From Primulina eburnea (Eukaryota > Streptophyta > Magnoliopsida > Lamiales > Gesneriaceae): 64,000 nt of DNA. Where the stretch lies: assembly GCF_022965805.1 (NCBI RefSeq), contig NC_133105.1, positions 25,554,978 through 25,618,977 of the forward strand. Reading direction: 5' to 3'. Made by a program: the position numbers and the translations under genes. Below the pieces are notes generated by a model. That model did not search any database. It had not been told where the DNA came from and saw only the letters and a program-made list of their open reading frames with translations. Shown piece after piece: positions 44,658-58,000 of this stretch (positions are counted from its first letter, which is position 1; every line of letters starts with the position of its first letter).

Positions 44658-46796
44658 TGTTGGAGTAGGTGCACGTCGAGCCAAGTGTTGGCCGAGTGTT
44701 CACAATGAAACTCTATGTATAAGCAATCTTTATTTTAGTAATATTTGAAATTATTATTTTGGCACATCTTTATCTGTATACACATGCTAGTTGCATAGAT
44801 AAAGCCCTTGAATATACAAATAGTAGAAAGAATATGAGATGCTCATATGATGAGTATCATGAAACTCATATTTGTAATACTGTATATTCTAAACGGTTCA
44901 TAGTCGATTCAGCCGCCACTAAGAAGGATATAGGCTGCTCGAGTTAGAGACTAGTATCTGTGATGGAGTACCATGTTTCATTGGTAGGGGACATTGTGAT
45001 GTCCGAGCATGCAGATAGGTGCTCCTGGTAGAGTGCACTGAACAACCCTCCATAAAGGACTTTCCAAGTGGTTCTCACTTATCGAGTGGAAGTGTCCTAG
45101 TTTATGGTTGTACACCATTAGTCCTTATGACCCGAGACAACATTGAGACTCTATGTGCTAGAATTACACTTTGACTTGTTTACCGAGTCTCATGGGGTCA
45201 TCAGGTGGCAAGGTTGGGTGTTCTGTCGAAACACATAGGAGTCGATGCATTGTAGTCGGGGATTCACCGCTTACCTTCGGGTATGGATATCCTATGTGTT
45301 ATCATGTGTATGTAGGTTGAAATCTCTGGCCAGAGTATGGTGGTAATTATGAAAGGGGTTTCATAGATTACACCATCGATGCAACTACGACATGACACAT
45401 AGTATCGATTCATTGACAACTCTCGATAAACCAATGGTTGTCGAATCGGTCGGGATATATGAGTTGAAGGGACCGTACTGTACGCTAACCATAATTGAAT
45501 GGTTCTTGCAGGCACTATCATTTGATACCTAGGGAATCATGTAAGTGATGCTGCTAGGCGTTTAACATGATTGGTTGGGTACTATCAGACTTGAGTTCTG
45601 ACGTTCTTGTTATCAAGGTGTTGATAAGTAAGAATGGAGCAATTGGGGTATGCTCATACAAGGACATGTTTAGTCCGAATCACATGGAGATGTGAACCAA
45701 CGACTAGTTGTATCAATGAACTATTGAGGGTCACACAAGTGCTAACATTCTAGATCCCGTTGAGAAGAAAAATAGTTCAATGTGTTGAACGGCTTATAAA
45801 GGAGTTTATAAGCGTAAGGAAAATTAGAAGTATGACTTCTATAAAGGAGAAAATTAGTTCAATGTGTTGAACGGCTTATAAATGAGTTTATAAGCGTAAA
45901 GGAAAAATAGAAGTATGACTTCTATGAGAGAAATGTAAATTTTGATTTATGGAAGTGTTCCTAAATTAAAATTTGGCCAAGTGAGTAATGTATTTGAAAA
46001 TTGTGATTTTCATAAACATTATTATGGACTAAATTAAATTAATTCAAGTGTTGAATTAAATAAACACTAGTGGACCTAGTAGAGTCCAAATAATTAAATT
46101 AATTCAAGTGTTGAATTAATTAAATTATATTGAGTCTTGTAGAGCTCAATTTAAATTAATTATTTAACTAGTGGGACTTGGGTAAATTCAAGTAATGTTT
46201 AATTAGTCTCAAATATGTTTGAGATAATTAAATTTAGTCCATGGTTTTTAATTTGTTAAAAACCATATAATATGCATGCATGGGAGGTGAAAGGTTGGGA
46301 GACTACTTTTTTAGTTTTCAAGGCATGGCATGCAACTTTTTGGAACAACTTTTCCCACAACCAAAAAAAATGTCTCTCCTTCTCTCCTAGGATGAATAGT
46401 GCCGAAAATACTATTCATCTTCTCTCTCACATTTTTCTTTCTTCAATGGTTGAAGAAACACTCTCTTCTCAAATGAAAAATGCTCTAATTTTTCTAGTGC
46501 AAAATTAGAGTGGATTTAGCTTGTTGGTGGTGGACCTAATTTGAAGGAAAGATTTCAAGAACAAGGAAAGCTTGTAGAGGGTCTTTCCATTGAAGAGCTA
46601 AGGTGTTTACACCTTGGTTGGAGCCATACATCAATCCTTGTGATTGATAGGTACATTTCTTAACACACTATGATTGTCATTTTGTGTTTATTGTATTTAC
46701 TACACACTTTCAACAAGGTGGCCGAAATTTTTTACATAAAATTTGATTTTTTGAACTTCCATTGCGCTTCCGGTCACCGTAACCGATCCCCTTTCA
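44658..46796 (+). mobile_element. Solo LTR of the copia A family in the leader
   Basis: 2139 bp, TGTTGGAGTAGG...CTTTCA, flanked by a perfect duplication ATATT (44653-44657 and 46797-46801). It aligns with the copia A 3' LTR over its length with more differences than the copia A pair. With no internal part and a clean duplication, it is the product of LTR-LTR recombination of a full insertion. Small open frames in it (for example 45264-45521, minus) are also found in the 3' LTR and are not genes. Confidence 0.95.
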
Positions 46797-46801
46797 ATAT
46801 T

Positions 46802-47795
46802 ATGCATGAACGATGATCAAAAGCCCAAGCCCAATTTGCTAGGTGTATGCTAGGATATTTTGTGTTGAATGATTGTAATAATTATCAATTTATAAAGTGG
46901 GCTTGGTTTATGGCCCGTTCCCACCCCATGAGATGTATCCCTATTTGCCATGGATATTTATTTGTAAATATTAGTATAGTGGAAGATCAAGATTGGAAGA
47001 TGGTGGCCATGATGATTATGAAGATCGAAGACATGTAAATATTGGAAGCTAATGTAATAGTTTCATTTGCATCCCTTGCATTTCCCTAGGATTGGACCTA
47101 GGCCCGTGCTTAGCTCACACGGGCCATTAGTACTGGGGCGATTGATCATCCTTGTTTGTTTACTGTTTATAATATATGCATGATATGTTATAATAATGAG
47201 TATGTGCGTTATTATTATGATAATAACAAAGTTGCATGAATCCGGCAAACATACGATCAAACATGGCGAGCTTTTAAATAAAATTAATGATGAGACCTTT
47301 CAAAATTAAAAACCCTCATTTTGAATAAGATTCAAAATTAATATCAAGCCCGAAAAGGGGAATTATAAATTTGTTTATAATTTCCATGTCTTCCATCGAC
47401 AATGGGTGCATGATGAACGCTACCCGTACTCGGGGCTCGGCTCATATTATTGGGGGGCCCTGGGTGCCGGAAAGCTGTGACATCCATTGACATGGTGATG
47501 TGAACTACGTGGTACTCCCATGATTCCGGCTCATATTATTGAGGGAACTCATGGAGACCGTCCATTAAGGTTCAATATCGATGGGTTAGGCTTGGCACGT
47601 AAAGATGAACGACGTCATATTATTGGGTCCTAATCAAACGTGAGACAAAAGTTTACGTAGAGGGTTGCATTGTGATGCAATTGGAAACTACCTTTTAGGA
47701 ATTGTGATTGGCTGATATTATTCGGGATCATGATTCGCTAATTGGACCTTACGTACCTACTGAGGAAAAAAGTTTCCCGTTTTCACTAGAGGGTA
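46802..47795 (+). other. Copia A 5' leader, second part, with spaced repeats
   Basis: Non-coding. An ATATTATT motif recurs at 47444, 47534, 47617 and 47715, about 83-98 bp apart, usually within (G)CTCATATTATTGGG-like context. Together with the first part the leader is about 1.6 kb. Confidence 0.65.
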
Positions 47796-50700
47796 GTGAA
47801 AGATGTCAAAACAGTACTAAATGAGTCGCCCCCTGATAAGGCTCCGACTGACTGCACTCCTGAGGAATTGCAGACCTACAAGGATTGGTGTGACCATGAC
47901 TTGAAGGCCAAGTGTTATATGCAGGCTTCTATGAATGATGAGCTGCAGAGGCGTTTTGAGGGTGCAAAGAGTGCTGCTGACATTCATTTGCACCTCAAGG
48001 AGCTCTTTGGTGAGCAGACTCGGCCTCTTAGGCATGCTACCGTCAAGGAGCTAATCACTTTGCGCATGCGAGATGGGGCCTCGGTCCATGAGCATGGCCT
48101 AAAGTTGATTGGGCTCGTGGACAAGTTGGTTGGCATGGATTTGATGTTGCCTTCGGAGTTGACCACCGAAGTGTTGTTGTTATCGCTGCCTAGCTCATTT
48201 GATCCTTTTGTGGTAAACTTCAACATGAACAAGATGGAGCCGACCCTTGAGGAGTTGGTGAACATGCTTGTGACTTTTGAGTCCACCATCAAGAAAGAGA
48301 AGTCGGTTCTTTATGTGGGTTCTTCATCTGGTACGAAGACCGATCCACGTGGGAAGGGAAAGAAGCGTTCTTTCCCACGTCCCAAGAAGAATGTGCCCTT
48401 GAAGAGGCAAGCTCCGAGTCCCGTTGTGGCAGCCACACCAGTGAAGGCTGACAAGACTGTTGACATCTGTCATCACTGCAAGAAGCCAGGATATTGGAGG
48501 CGTAACTGCAGGGAATATCTTGCCCAGAAGGGTTCTGTAAAAAGTATGTTCTATATTGAAGTAAACATTTCGATTAACTCTACTTCTTGGGTATTAGATA
48601 CCGGCTGTGGCTCACATCTCTGTAATGATTTGCAGGTGATGGGAAGAAGTAGGAGGCTCAGGGAAGGTGAGACCTTCTTGAGGATGGGTAATGGAGCAAG
48701 GGTTGCTGCCAAGGCTGTAGGAGATGTTTACTTGCATTAGAACAATGATTTTAAGTTTGTTTTGAGAGATGTTTTGTTTGTACCAGATTTGGTGAAAAAC
48801 ATTATTTCCATTTCTATGTTGGACAAAGATGGATTTTCTTGTTTATTTAGCAAAGGTGTTTGCAACATTTACAAGAACGAATGTTTAATTGGTACCGGAG
48901 AACTTGAAAACGATCTCTACACCTTAAAATTAAAAGATATTCCACTTAACAATGTCCAAGCTATAACAACAACAAACAAGCGCAAACAAGATACTCTAAA
49001 TTCGGCACAATTATGGCATGCTCGATTAGGACATATTTCCCTAAGAAGGATGAACAAGCTAGTGGGAGTGGGCATGTTTAATATGTCTGATATTAATACT
49101 CTCACGACTTGTGAATCCTGTCTAAAAGGAAAGATGACCAAAATTCCCTTTAAGGGCCATGTGGAGCGAGCCAAGGGGTTATTGGATTTGATCCATACCG
49201 ATGTGTGCGGTCCGCTTAGCATCACCACTAAGCATGGACATGCCTACTTCATCACCTTTACCGATGACGTTTCGAGGTAGGGGTATGTGTATTTGATGAA
49301 ATACAAGTCTGAAGCCTTTGAAAGGTTCAAAGAATTCAGAAGTGAAGTAGAAAAGCAATTGGGACGAAGCATCAAGACACTTCGATCGGATCGAGGTGGT
49401 GAATACTTGAGTGCCGAGTTCCAAGAGTATCTTTGGGAGAATGGGATTCTCTCACAGTGGACTCCGCCAGCTACACCACAGTTGAATGGTGTTTCAGAGC
49501 GTCGTAACCGGACTTTGATGGACATGGTTCGGTCTATGATGGGGTTCACGGAGTTGCCTCCATCCTTTTGGGGATATGCGCTTGAGACAGCGGCAATGTT
49601 GTTGAACAATGTCCATACAAAGGCAGTTGACAAGACACCATATGAGATATGGAAGGGTAAGCCACCCAAATATTCTTATCTTAGAATATGGGGGTGCCCT
49701 GCTTATGTGAAGCAGGTAGTGGGAGATAAATTGGATAGTCGATCCATTTTATGTTACTTTGTGGGATATCCAAAGAATTCTGTTGGATACTACTTCTATC
49801 ATCCACAAGAAACAAAGGTGTTTGTTTCAAGGAATGCAACCTTTTTGGAAAAAGAATTTCTATTGGATAGAAAAGACGAGATGATAGAACTTGAAGAGGT
49901 TCGAGAGACACCCACAGTTGTAGAACCCACACCCGAAGAGCCAAGAGAGGAGATACAAGCTCCTAGAAGATCCGAGAGAGTCTCGAGACCACCTATGAGG
50001 TATGGTCTGCTTCTTGAAGAGGGCCATGATGAGCCTAACCTTGGATGTGATCCAAGGACCTTCAAGGAAGCATTATCTGATGCCGATTCATCCAAGTGGC
50101 TTGAAGCGATGGAATCTGAGATGAATTCCATGCATTCGAACCAAGTGTGGAATCTCGTGGATCCACCAGAGGGAATTGTTCCATAGGGTGTAAATGGATT
50201 TACAAGAGGAAACTTGGGGCGGATGGGAAGGTATTGACCTTCAAAGCGCGATTGGTGGCAAAAGGATATACTCAAAGACAAGGAGTTGACTTTGAGGAAA
50301 CCTTTTCTCCAGTTGCAATGTTCAAGTCCATAAGGATTTTGCTAGCCATTGCTGCATGGTATGACTATGAGATATGGCAGATGGATGTTAAGACAGCCTT
50401 TCTTAATAGGGATATTAAGGAAGAAATTTACATGTCTCAACCCGAAGGGTTTACATCTGTCGGAAGTGAGCATATGGTATGCAAACTTCAGAGATCTATT
50501 TATGGTCGAAAACAGGCATCTAGGAGTTGGAACCTTAGATTCGATAGTACAATCAAAGAGTTTGATTTTACTAAGAATCCTGAGGAACCTTGTGTGTATA
50601 AGAATGTTAGTGGGAGTGCTGTGACATTCCTGGTGCTGTATGTTGATGACATTCTACTCATTGGGAATGATGTAGGAATGTTGCAATCAACCAAGATATG

Positions 50701-51625
50701 GTTAGCAAGCAAGTTCTCGATGCAAGACTTGGGTGAAGCATCTTTTGTATTGGGAATACAGATCTATAGAGATAGATAAAAGAGATTGCTTGGTCTCACC
50801 CAGTCCACATACATTGATACCATCCTGAAGCGATTCTCGATGGATGAGTCCAAAAGAGGACATATACCAATGTGTCATGGCGTGTCCCTATCCAAGTCTA
50901 TGTCTCCCAAGACTGATGCAGAGATAGCGGCGATGACACGCATTCCATATGCATCTGCAATTGGTAGCATCATGTATGGGATGATATCTACACGTCCTGA
51001 CGTGGCTTTTGCACTAAGTGTAGTGAGTAGATATCAATCGAACCCTGTTCTTCCACATTGGAAAGCTGTGAAAGACATCCTCAAGTACTTGAGGAGGACC
51101 AATAAATTGTTCTTGGTCTATGGGGGTGGAGAACTAAAATTGGAAGGCTATACTGACTCTAGCTTCCAAAGCGATATTGATGACTCAAAGTCAACCTCTG
51201 GATTCATATTCATGCTCAATGGTGTTGATGTCTCTTGGAAGAGTTCCAAGCAAGACAGTACAGCGGATTCCACCACTGAGGCAGAATACATTGCTGCATC
51301 TGCTGCAGCAAAGGAGGCAGTTTGGATAAGGAATTTCGTCCAAGAGTTGGGCGTCATTCCTAATGGAGTTGCTCCTGTCCCGGTGTTTTGTGACAACACG
51401 GGAGCCATTGCTCAAGCAAAGGATCCGAGGTCTCATCAGAAGTCCAAACACGTATTGAGAAAGTACCACATCCTTAAAGAGATCGTGGAAAAAGGAGATG
51501 TCATGATTGACAAAGTCGACTCCGCAGATAATGTTGCTGATCCGCTAACTAAGCCTTTACCTAGACCATTGTTCGAGAAGCATCGCGAATCGATGGGTTT
51601 GAAGCATATGGGTAGTTGGCTCTAG
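47796..51625 (+). pseudogene. Copia A gag-pol polyprotein pseudogene
   Basis: The open stretch begins with no ATG (GTG at 47796), and the gag N-terminus is missing. Gag: KAKCYMQASMNDELQRRFEG, LKELFGEQTRPLRHATVKEL and zinc knuckle CHHCKKPGYWRRNC. Protease: SWVLDTGCGSHLC. Integrase: LWHARLGHISLRRM, CESCLKGKMTKIPF, HTDVCGPL, LRSDRGGEYLS and NGVSERRNRTLMDMVRS. RT: FKARLVAKGYTQRQGVDFEE, WQMDVKTAFLNRDI and LVLYVDDILLIGND. RNase H: YTDSSFQSDIDD, SSKQDSTADSTTEAEYIAAS, FCDNTGAIAQAKDPRSHQKS and ADPLTKPLPR, ending MGSWL. Stops at about 48738, 49278 and 50777 and a frameshift near 50180 break it. It resembles Tork/TAR-type copia polyproteins. Confidence 0.94.
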
Positions 51626-51639
51626 TGCAAGTGGGAGAT
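51625..51639 (+). promoter_or_regulatory. Copia A polypurine tract
   Basis: GTGCAAGTGGGAGAT directly before the 3' LTR start TGTTAGAG. Confidence 0.8.
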
Positions 51640-53365
51640 TGTTAGAGTAGGTGCCCGTCGAGCCAATTGTTGGCCGAGTGTTCACAATGAAACTCTATGT
51701 ATAAACGATCTTTATTTTAATAATATTTGAAATTATTATTTTGGCACTTCTTTATCTGTATACCCATGCTAGTTGCATAGATAAAGTCCTTGAATGTACA
51801 AATAGTAGAAAGAATATGAGATGCTCATATGATGAGTATCATGAAACTCATATTTGGAATACTGTATATTCTAAACAGTTCCTAGTCGATTCAGCCGCCG
51901 CTAAGAAGGATATAGGCCACTCGAGTTAGAAACTAGTATCTGCGATGTGAGTGCCATATTTCATTGGTAGGGGATATTGTGATGTCCGATCATGCAGATA
52001 GGTGCTCCTGGTAGAGTGCACTGAACAACCCTCCATAAAGGACTTTCCAAGTGGTTCTCACTTATCGAGTGGAAACGTCCTAGTTTATGGTTGTACACCA
52101 TTAGTCCTTATAACCCGGGACAACATTGAGACTCTATGTGCTAGCATTACACTTTGACTTCTTTACCGACTCTCATGGGGTCATCAGGTGGCATGGTTGG
52201 GTGTTCTGTCGAAACACATAGGAGTCGATGCATTGTAGTCGGGGATTCACCGCTTACCTATGGGTATGGATATCCTATGTGTTCTCATGTGTATGTAGGT
52301 TGAAATCTCTGATCAGAGTATGGTGGTAATTATGAAAGGGGTTTCATAGATTACACCATCGATGCAACTACGACATGACACATAGTATCGATTCATTGAC
52401 AACTCTCGATAAACCAATGGTTGTCGAATCGGTCGGGATATATGAGTTGAAGGGACCGTACTGTACGCTAACCATAATTGAATGGTTCTTGCAGGCACTA
52501 TCATTTGATACCTAGGGAATAAAGTAAGCGATGCTGCTAGGCGTTTAACATGATTCGTTGGGTACTATCAGACTTGAGTTCTGATATTCTTATCAAGGAG
52601 TTGATAATTAAGAATGGAGCAATTGGGGTATGCTCATATAAGGACATGTTTAGTCCGAATCACATGGAGATGTGAACCCACGGCTAGTTGTATCAATGAA
52701 CCATTGAGGGCCACACAAGTACTGGCTTTCTAGATCCCGTTGAGAAGTAAAATAGTTCAATGTGTTGAACGGCTTATAAAGGAGTTTATAAGCGTAAATA
52801 AAATAGAAGTATGACTTCTATAAGGAGAGTGTAACTTTTTATTTGAGGAAGTGTTCCTAAATTAAAAGTTGGCCAAACGAGTAATGTATTTGAAAATTGT
52901 GATTTTCATATACATTATTATGGACTAAATTAAATTAATTCAAGTGTTGAATTAATTAAACACCAGTGGGCCTAGTAGAGTCCAAATAATTAAATTAATT
53001 CAAGTGTTGGATTAAATTGCATTGGGCCTTGTAGAGTCCAATTAGAAATAATTATTAAACTAGTGGACTTGATTAAAGTCAAGTAAACTTTAAATGGGCT
53101 CAAATGTGTTTGAGACATTTAAATAAAAGTCCATGAGCCTTGTAATTGTTACAAGCCCAAATAGAATTTCATGCATGGGGGAGGTGAAGAGTTGGAGACA
53201 ACTTTCTCAATAATCAAAACATGTGTCACACATGCCAACACAACTTTTTACACTTCCAAGGCTAGTATCCCTTCCCCCCATTACATACCATATGGCCGAA
53301 ACTTCAAGGGGGATTCTCCAAGTTTTTCTCTCAATTTTCTTCTTCAAGAGTTGAGGAAAGAAATC
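51640..53365 (+). repeat. Copia A 3' LTR, left segment
   Basis: Starts TGTTAGAGTAGGTGCCCGTC and is cut at 53365 by gypsy C. The AAATC duplicate lies at 53361-53365. Confidence 0.94.
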
Positions 53366-54983
53366 TGTGACACCCTGACCCGATACAATTAAAATACAAC
53401 GGAATTTAAAATTTTCTTTCAAACATGGAAGGAGTTTCAAAATACATTTTATAAAAGTGTTTACAAAATAACAACATGATCATTCCAATGACATAACAAA
53501 ATACAAAATATCATTAGTGTGATCATGTTACAAAATGGTACAAAATAATCATCCTTCCAATCTTCGTATGCATATGACCCCCATCCACAGTCAACGTCTC
53601 GGTCCGTCGCTCTTATCTGCATCACATGAAAATAACTGAAATGAGAATAAATCTCAGCAAGTGGAACTCTTACATAGCAATGATACATAGTATACACTGT
53701 AAAACATGGCTTTTAAATCATAAATACCATCGACTCTGTATCATGAATAACGTAGCAATAACTGTAGCAATAGCAATGGCAATAGATAGCAAAACGATGG
53801 TATTTCTCTTTTCTATGGTTGGATTGATATCAATAGTATCTGTGACTGTGGTTGCCAATATCCCATCGATATAAATCGATAACTGTGAGGGGATAGAAGC
53901 CTATGGTCGATGATCATCTAATTGCATGCAATGCTATGGCTATGATTAATCAATCCAATAAAACATTTGAATTCTCAATAGCATTTAAGGCCGTCGTTTC
54001 GCAATCTCATAATATCTCTTGTATTCCCTTTTTAACAATAGTGAGACATCAATGCCTCCAATAGATAATCAATGAAACCAATACATAACAATGGATCAAT
54101 GGAAGGGAATAACACTTTGAAACCTTTAAAACACAATACATATAATATCATGTGAGCAAAAAGGATGAAATTCCACTTACAAACCAATAGAACACCTCCA
54201 ACTATACTCTTGGTACACCACCTACAACAATAATCCATAAATAACACCAATATCAAGACTAAATCCAAAAGTCCATGCTAAATAATCCATAGAACCATCA
54301 AAACATCAAATCCAAAATAACCCTTAACTCGAAACCTCATTAGAATCGCACCAAAAACTTACCTAAGCTTCCTTATACCACGGAGAACGATGATCTCAAG
54401 TCGGAAATCGAAACAAAGCCAAGAATCAAAGGTAGGAAGCAATTGAAATGGATGAAAACCCTTGAGAAAAGAGAAAATCGGAAATGGAAGGAAGAAGATA
54501 AGGTAGGTATGGCCAACAACTCCCAAAAAGTCACTTAAAATCTCGCCCATACTTACACCGCGGGTGCGGTCACACAAGCACCGCGGGTGCACTAAGCTCA
54601 CGGCAACCAAAATAAATCCCATGCACGAACACCGCGGGTGCGGTGCTACAAATACCGCGGGTGCGGTCTCACCGCGGGTGCGGTCCTTGCACTGCCGCGG
54701 GTGCGGTGATGCCACGGCCCTCCAAAACCAAAATCATGAATAGTACACCGCGGGGGCACTCATCTAAGAGCGCGGGTGCACTCTACTCACGGCAATGAAC
54801 AGTAACAAAACAACTAAAAATCGATTCGAAACGCTGAAACGAACAATCAACACCAACTAACACCTCAAATAAATAATAACCAATAATACTATAGCCCAAA
54901 ACACAACTATAATCATCTAATCACAAAACCCAATTAACACAATAAAGCTTAAACCGTACCGTACACCGGGCTCGGCTATTACA
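53366..54983 (-). repeat. Gypsy C 3' LTR
   Basis: 1618 bp, in plus orientation TGTGACACCCTG...GGCTATTACA. It contains eight GC-rich boxes at 54557-54781. Identical short open frames in the two LTRs simply reflect LTR identity. Confidence 0.97.
54557..54781. promoter_or_regulatory. Eight CCGCGGGTGCGGT boxes in gypsy C U3
   Basis: Eight variants of (A)CCGCGGGTGC(GGT/ACT) in 225 bp, about 200-430 bp into the LTR on the element strand. Each contains the CCGCGG palindrome or a variant. They lie in otherwise AT-rich DNA and the partner LTR has the same set. They are candidate promoter-proximal binding or methylation sites. Confidence 0.7.
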
Positions 54984-55000
54984 ATCTCCCCTCCTAAGAG
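54984..55000 (-). promoter_or_regulatory. Gypsy C polypurine tract
   Basis: Minus strand CTTAGGAGGGGAGAT immediately before the LTR start TGTAATAGCC. Confidence 0.88.
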
Positions 55001-55023
55001 GAATTTCGTCCTCGAAATTGACG

Positions 55024-58000
55024 TCACGGCACGAACAACTCAGGATACCTCTCTCTCATCTCAGTCTCTGGTTCCCACGTAGCCTCCTCAATCAAATGGT
55101 TCCTCCAAAGGACTTTAACGATGCCGATCTCTTTGTTCCTCAGAACTCTAACTGTGCGATCCAGAATCTGAATCGGAATCTCATGGTAAGTCAAACTCGG
55201 CGTCAAGTCCAATGGCTCATGACGAAGAACATGGGAAGGATCTGCAATATACTTCCTGAGCATCGATACGTGAAACACATTATGGACTCTGTCAAGATCG
55301 GGCGGTAGGGCTAATCTGTAGGCTCGGTCACCCACTCTGTCCAATATCTCGAATGCACCAATGAATCTAGGGCTCAACTTGCCCTTCTTACCAAATCGCA
55401 TCACACCTTTGAGAGGTGCTATCTTCAGAAAAACATGATCGCCAACCTCGAACTGCAAAGGTCTACGACGAACGTCTGCATAGCTCTTCTGTCTGGACTG
55501 AGCAGTCTTCATCCTCTCTCTGATAACTGCAACAACATCGGCAGTCTGTTGGACCAACTCGGGACCCAACATCTTCCTCTCACCAACCTCATCCCAAAAC
55601 AAAGGAGATCTGCACTTCCTGCCATAAAGTGCCTCATACGGTGCCATGCCAATCGTCGCCTGGTAGCTATTGTTGTACGTGAACTCCACAAGAGGCAACT
55701 TGGAATCCCAGCTACCAGAATAGTCAATAGTACAAGCTCTGAGCATATCCTCCAGAATCTGAATGACTCTCTCCGACTGACCGTCGCTCTGAGGATGATA
55801 AGCTGTACTGAAAGCTAATCGAGAACCCATAGCTCTGTGCAAACTCTTCCAGAACTCTGAGGTAAACCTGGGGTCACGATCAGACACAATCGACACCGGA
55901 ACCCCATGAAGTCTAACAATCTCTGCAATGTAATCCTCGGCATACTGAGACATCGAATACGTCGTCTTGACTGGGAGAAAGTGCGCTGACTTGGTCAATC
56001 TATCAACAATAACCCAAATGGAATTGAAACCCTTCTGCGTCCTGGGTAAACCAGTCACGAAATCCATAGTGATATGCTCCCACTTCCACTGAGGAATCGG
56101 CAAAGAAAGCAATGTCCCAGCAGGTCTCTGGTGCTCAATCTTTACCTGCTGACAAGTAAGGCACTGAGAAATGAACAAAGCAATATCTCTCTTCATACCT
56201 GGCCACCAGTAGAGTCGACGAAGATCCTGATACATCTTCGTACTGCCTGGATGAATCGAATAAGGTGCGGTATGAGCCTCTGTCAAGACATCTCTACGAA
56301 TATCGTCGCCAGAAGGAACACAAATGCGGCCTCTGAAAGTTACCAAATCATCACCATTCAGACTAAACTCTGAATTCCCTCTAGCCTCGGCTCTAGATCT
56401 CAACTCTGCCAACTGAACATCAGTCGACTGCTCTCTACGGATCATGTCCGTCAATGTAGATCGAATGACCAACGCTGAAAAGCGAGCAATGGTCCCTGGA
56501 ATCACCAGATCAATCTCCTCTCTCTGCAAATCCATCAACAATGGTCTCTGAATCAAAGAACTCAATGAAGCACTCGACTTGCGGCTCAAAGCATCAGCCA
56601 CAACATTCGCCTTCCCTGGGTGATAACTGATCGTCACATCGTAATCCTTGACAAGCTCTAACCACCTCCTCTGTCGCATATTGAGCTCTTTCTGCGAGAA
56701 CAGATACTTCAAACTCTTGTGGTCTGTGAAGATCTCACACTTTTCGCCATACAGATAATGTCTCCAAATCTTAAGGGCGAAAACCACAGCTGCAAGCTCC
56801 AAATCGTGCGTCGGATAATTCTTCTCATAATCCTTCAACTGGCGAGACGCATAGGCAATGACCTTACCTCGCTGCATCAACACTGCACCAAGGCCTCTCT
56901 TCGACGCATCGGTATAGACCACAAAATCCTCTGAACCACTGGGCAAAGAAAGAACAGGAGCTGTCGTCAATCTGTCCTTCAACTCCTGAAATGCACTCTG
57001 GCAATCGATAGACCACTCGAACTTCACAGTCTTCCTCGTCAGATTGGACAATGGCAGGGCAATCTTGGAGAAACCTGAAATGAAACGACGATAGTAACCC
57101 GTCAAACCGAGGAAACTGCGTACCTCAGAAACAGTGGTAGGAATAAGCCAACTCCGAATCGCCTCTATCTTCAACGGATCAACAGCAATGCCATCTCTCG
57201 AAACCACATGGCCTAGAAAAGAAATCTGATCTAGCCAAAACTCACACTTCTTCAACTTGGCAAACAACCTCTTCTCTCGCAACAACTGAAGCACCACTCT
57301 GAGATGCTCTGCATGAAGCTCTCTGGATTTGGAATAGATCAAGATATCGTCGATGAAAACAATAACGAAGCTATCCAGATAAGGCTTGAACACACGGTTC
57401 ATCAGATCCATGAAGACTGAAGGGGCATTGGTCAACCCAAAAGACATGACAAGAAACTCATAGTGACCGTACCTGGTCCGGAAAGCTGTCTTAGGGATAT
57501 CAGACTCCCTAACCTTCAACTGATAGTAGCCAGACCGAAGATCAATCTTCGAGAACACAGTAGCACCATGGAGCTGATCAAACAAATCATCTATCCGAGG
57601 CAACGGATACTTGTTCTTGACAGTTACTTTGTTAAGCTCCCTGTAGTCGATACACAGTCGCAAAGAACCATCCTTCTTCTTGACAAATAGAACCGGAGCT
57701 CCCCAAGGCGAAGAACTCGGACAAATAAAGCCCTTGTCTAAAAGATCCTGCAACTGAGTCTTCAACTCCTTCATCTCGGTAGGGGCCATCCGGTACGGAG
57801 CCTTAGAAATAGGAACCGTACCTGGAGCTAAATCAATCACAAACTCAACATCTCTATCCGGCGGCAAACCCGGAACATCATCCTCAAACACATCAGCAAA
57901 CTCCCTCACCACATCAATATCATCTACATTCAACTTAATCAATCTATCAACATCCACAATAGAAGCAAGAAACCCATCGCAACCTCTACACAACAATCTC

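Noticed and set aside
54032..54715. Frames of 78 and 118 codons found again at 60241-60477 and 60581-60925
   Set aside because: They are copies because the two gypsy C LTRs are almost identical. A small indel already changes the end of the second one, so there is no sign of coding constraint.
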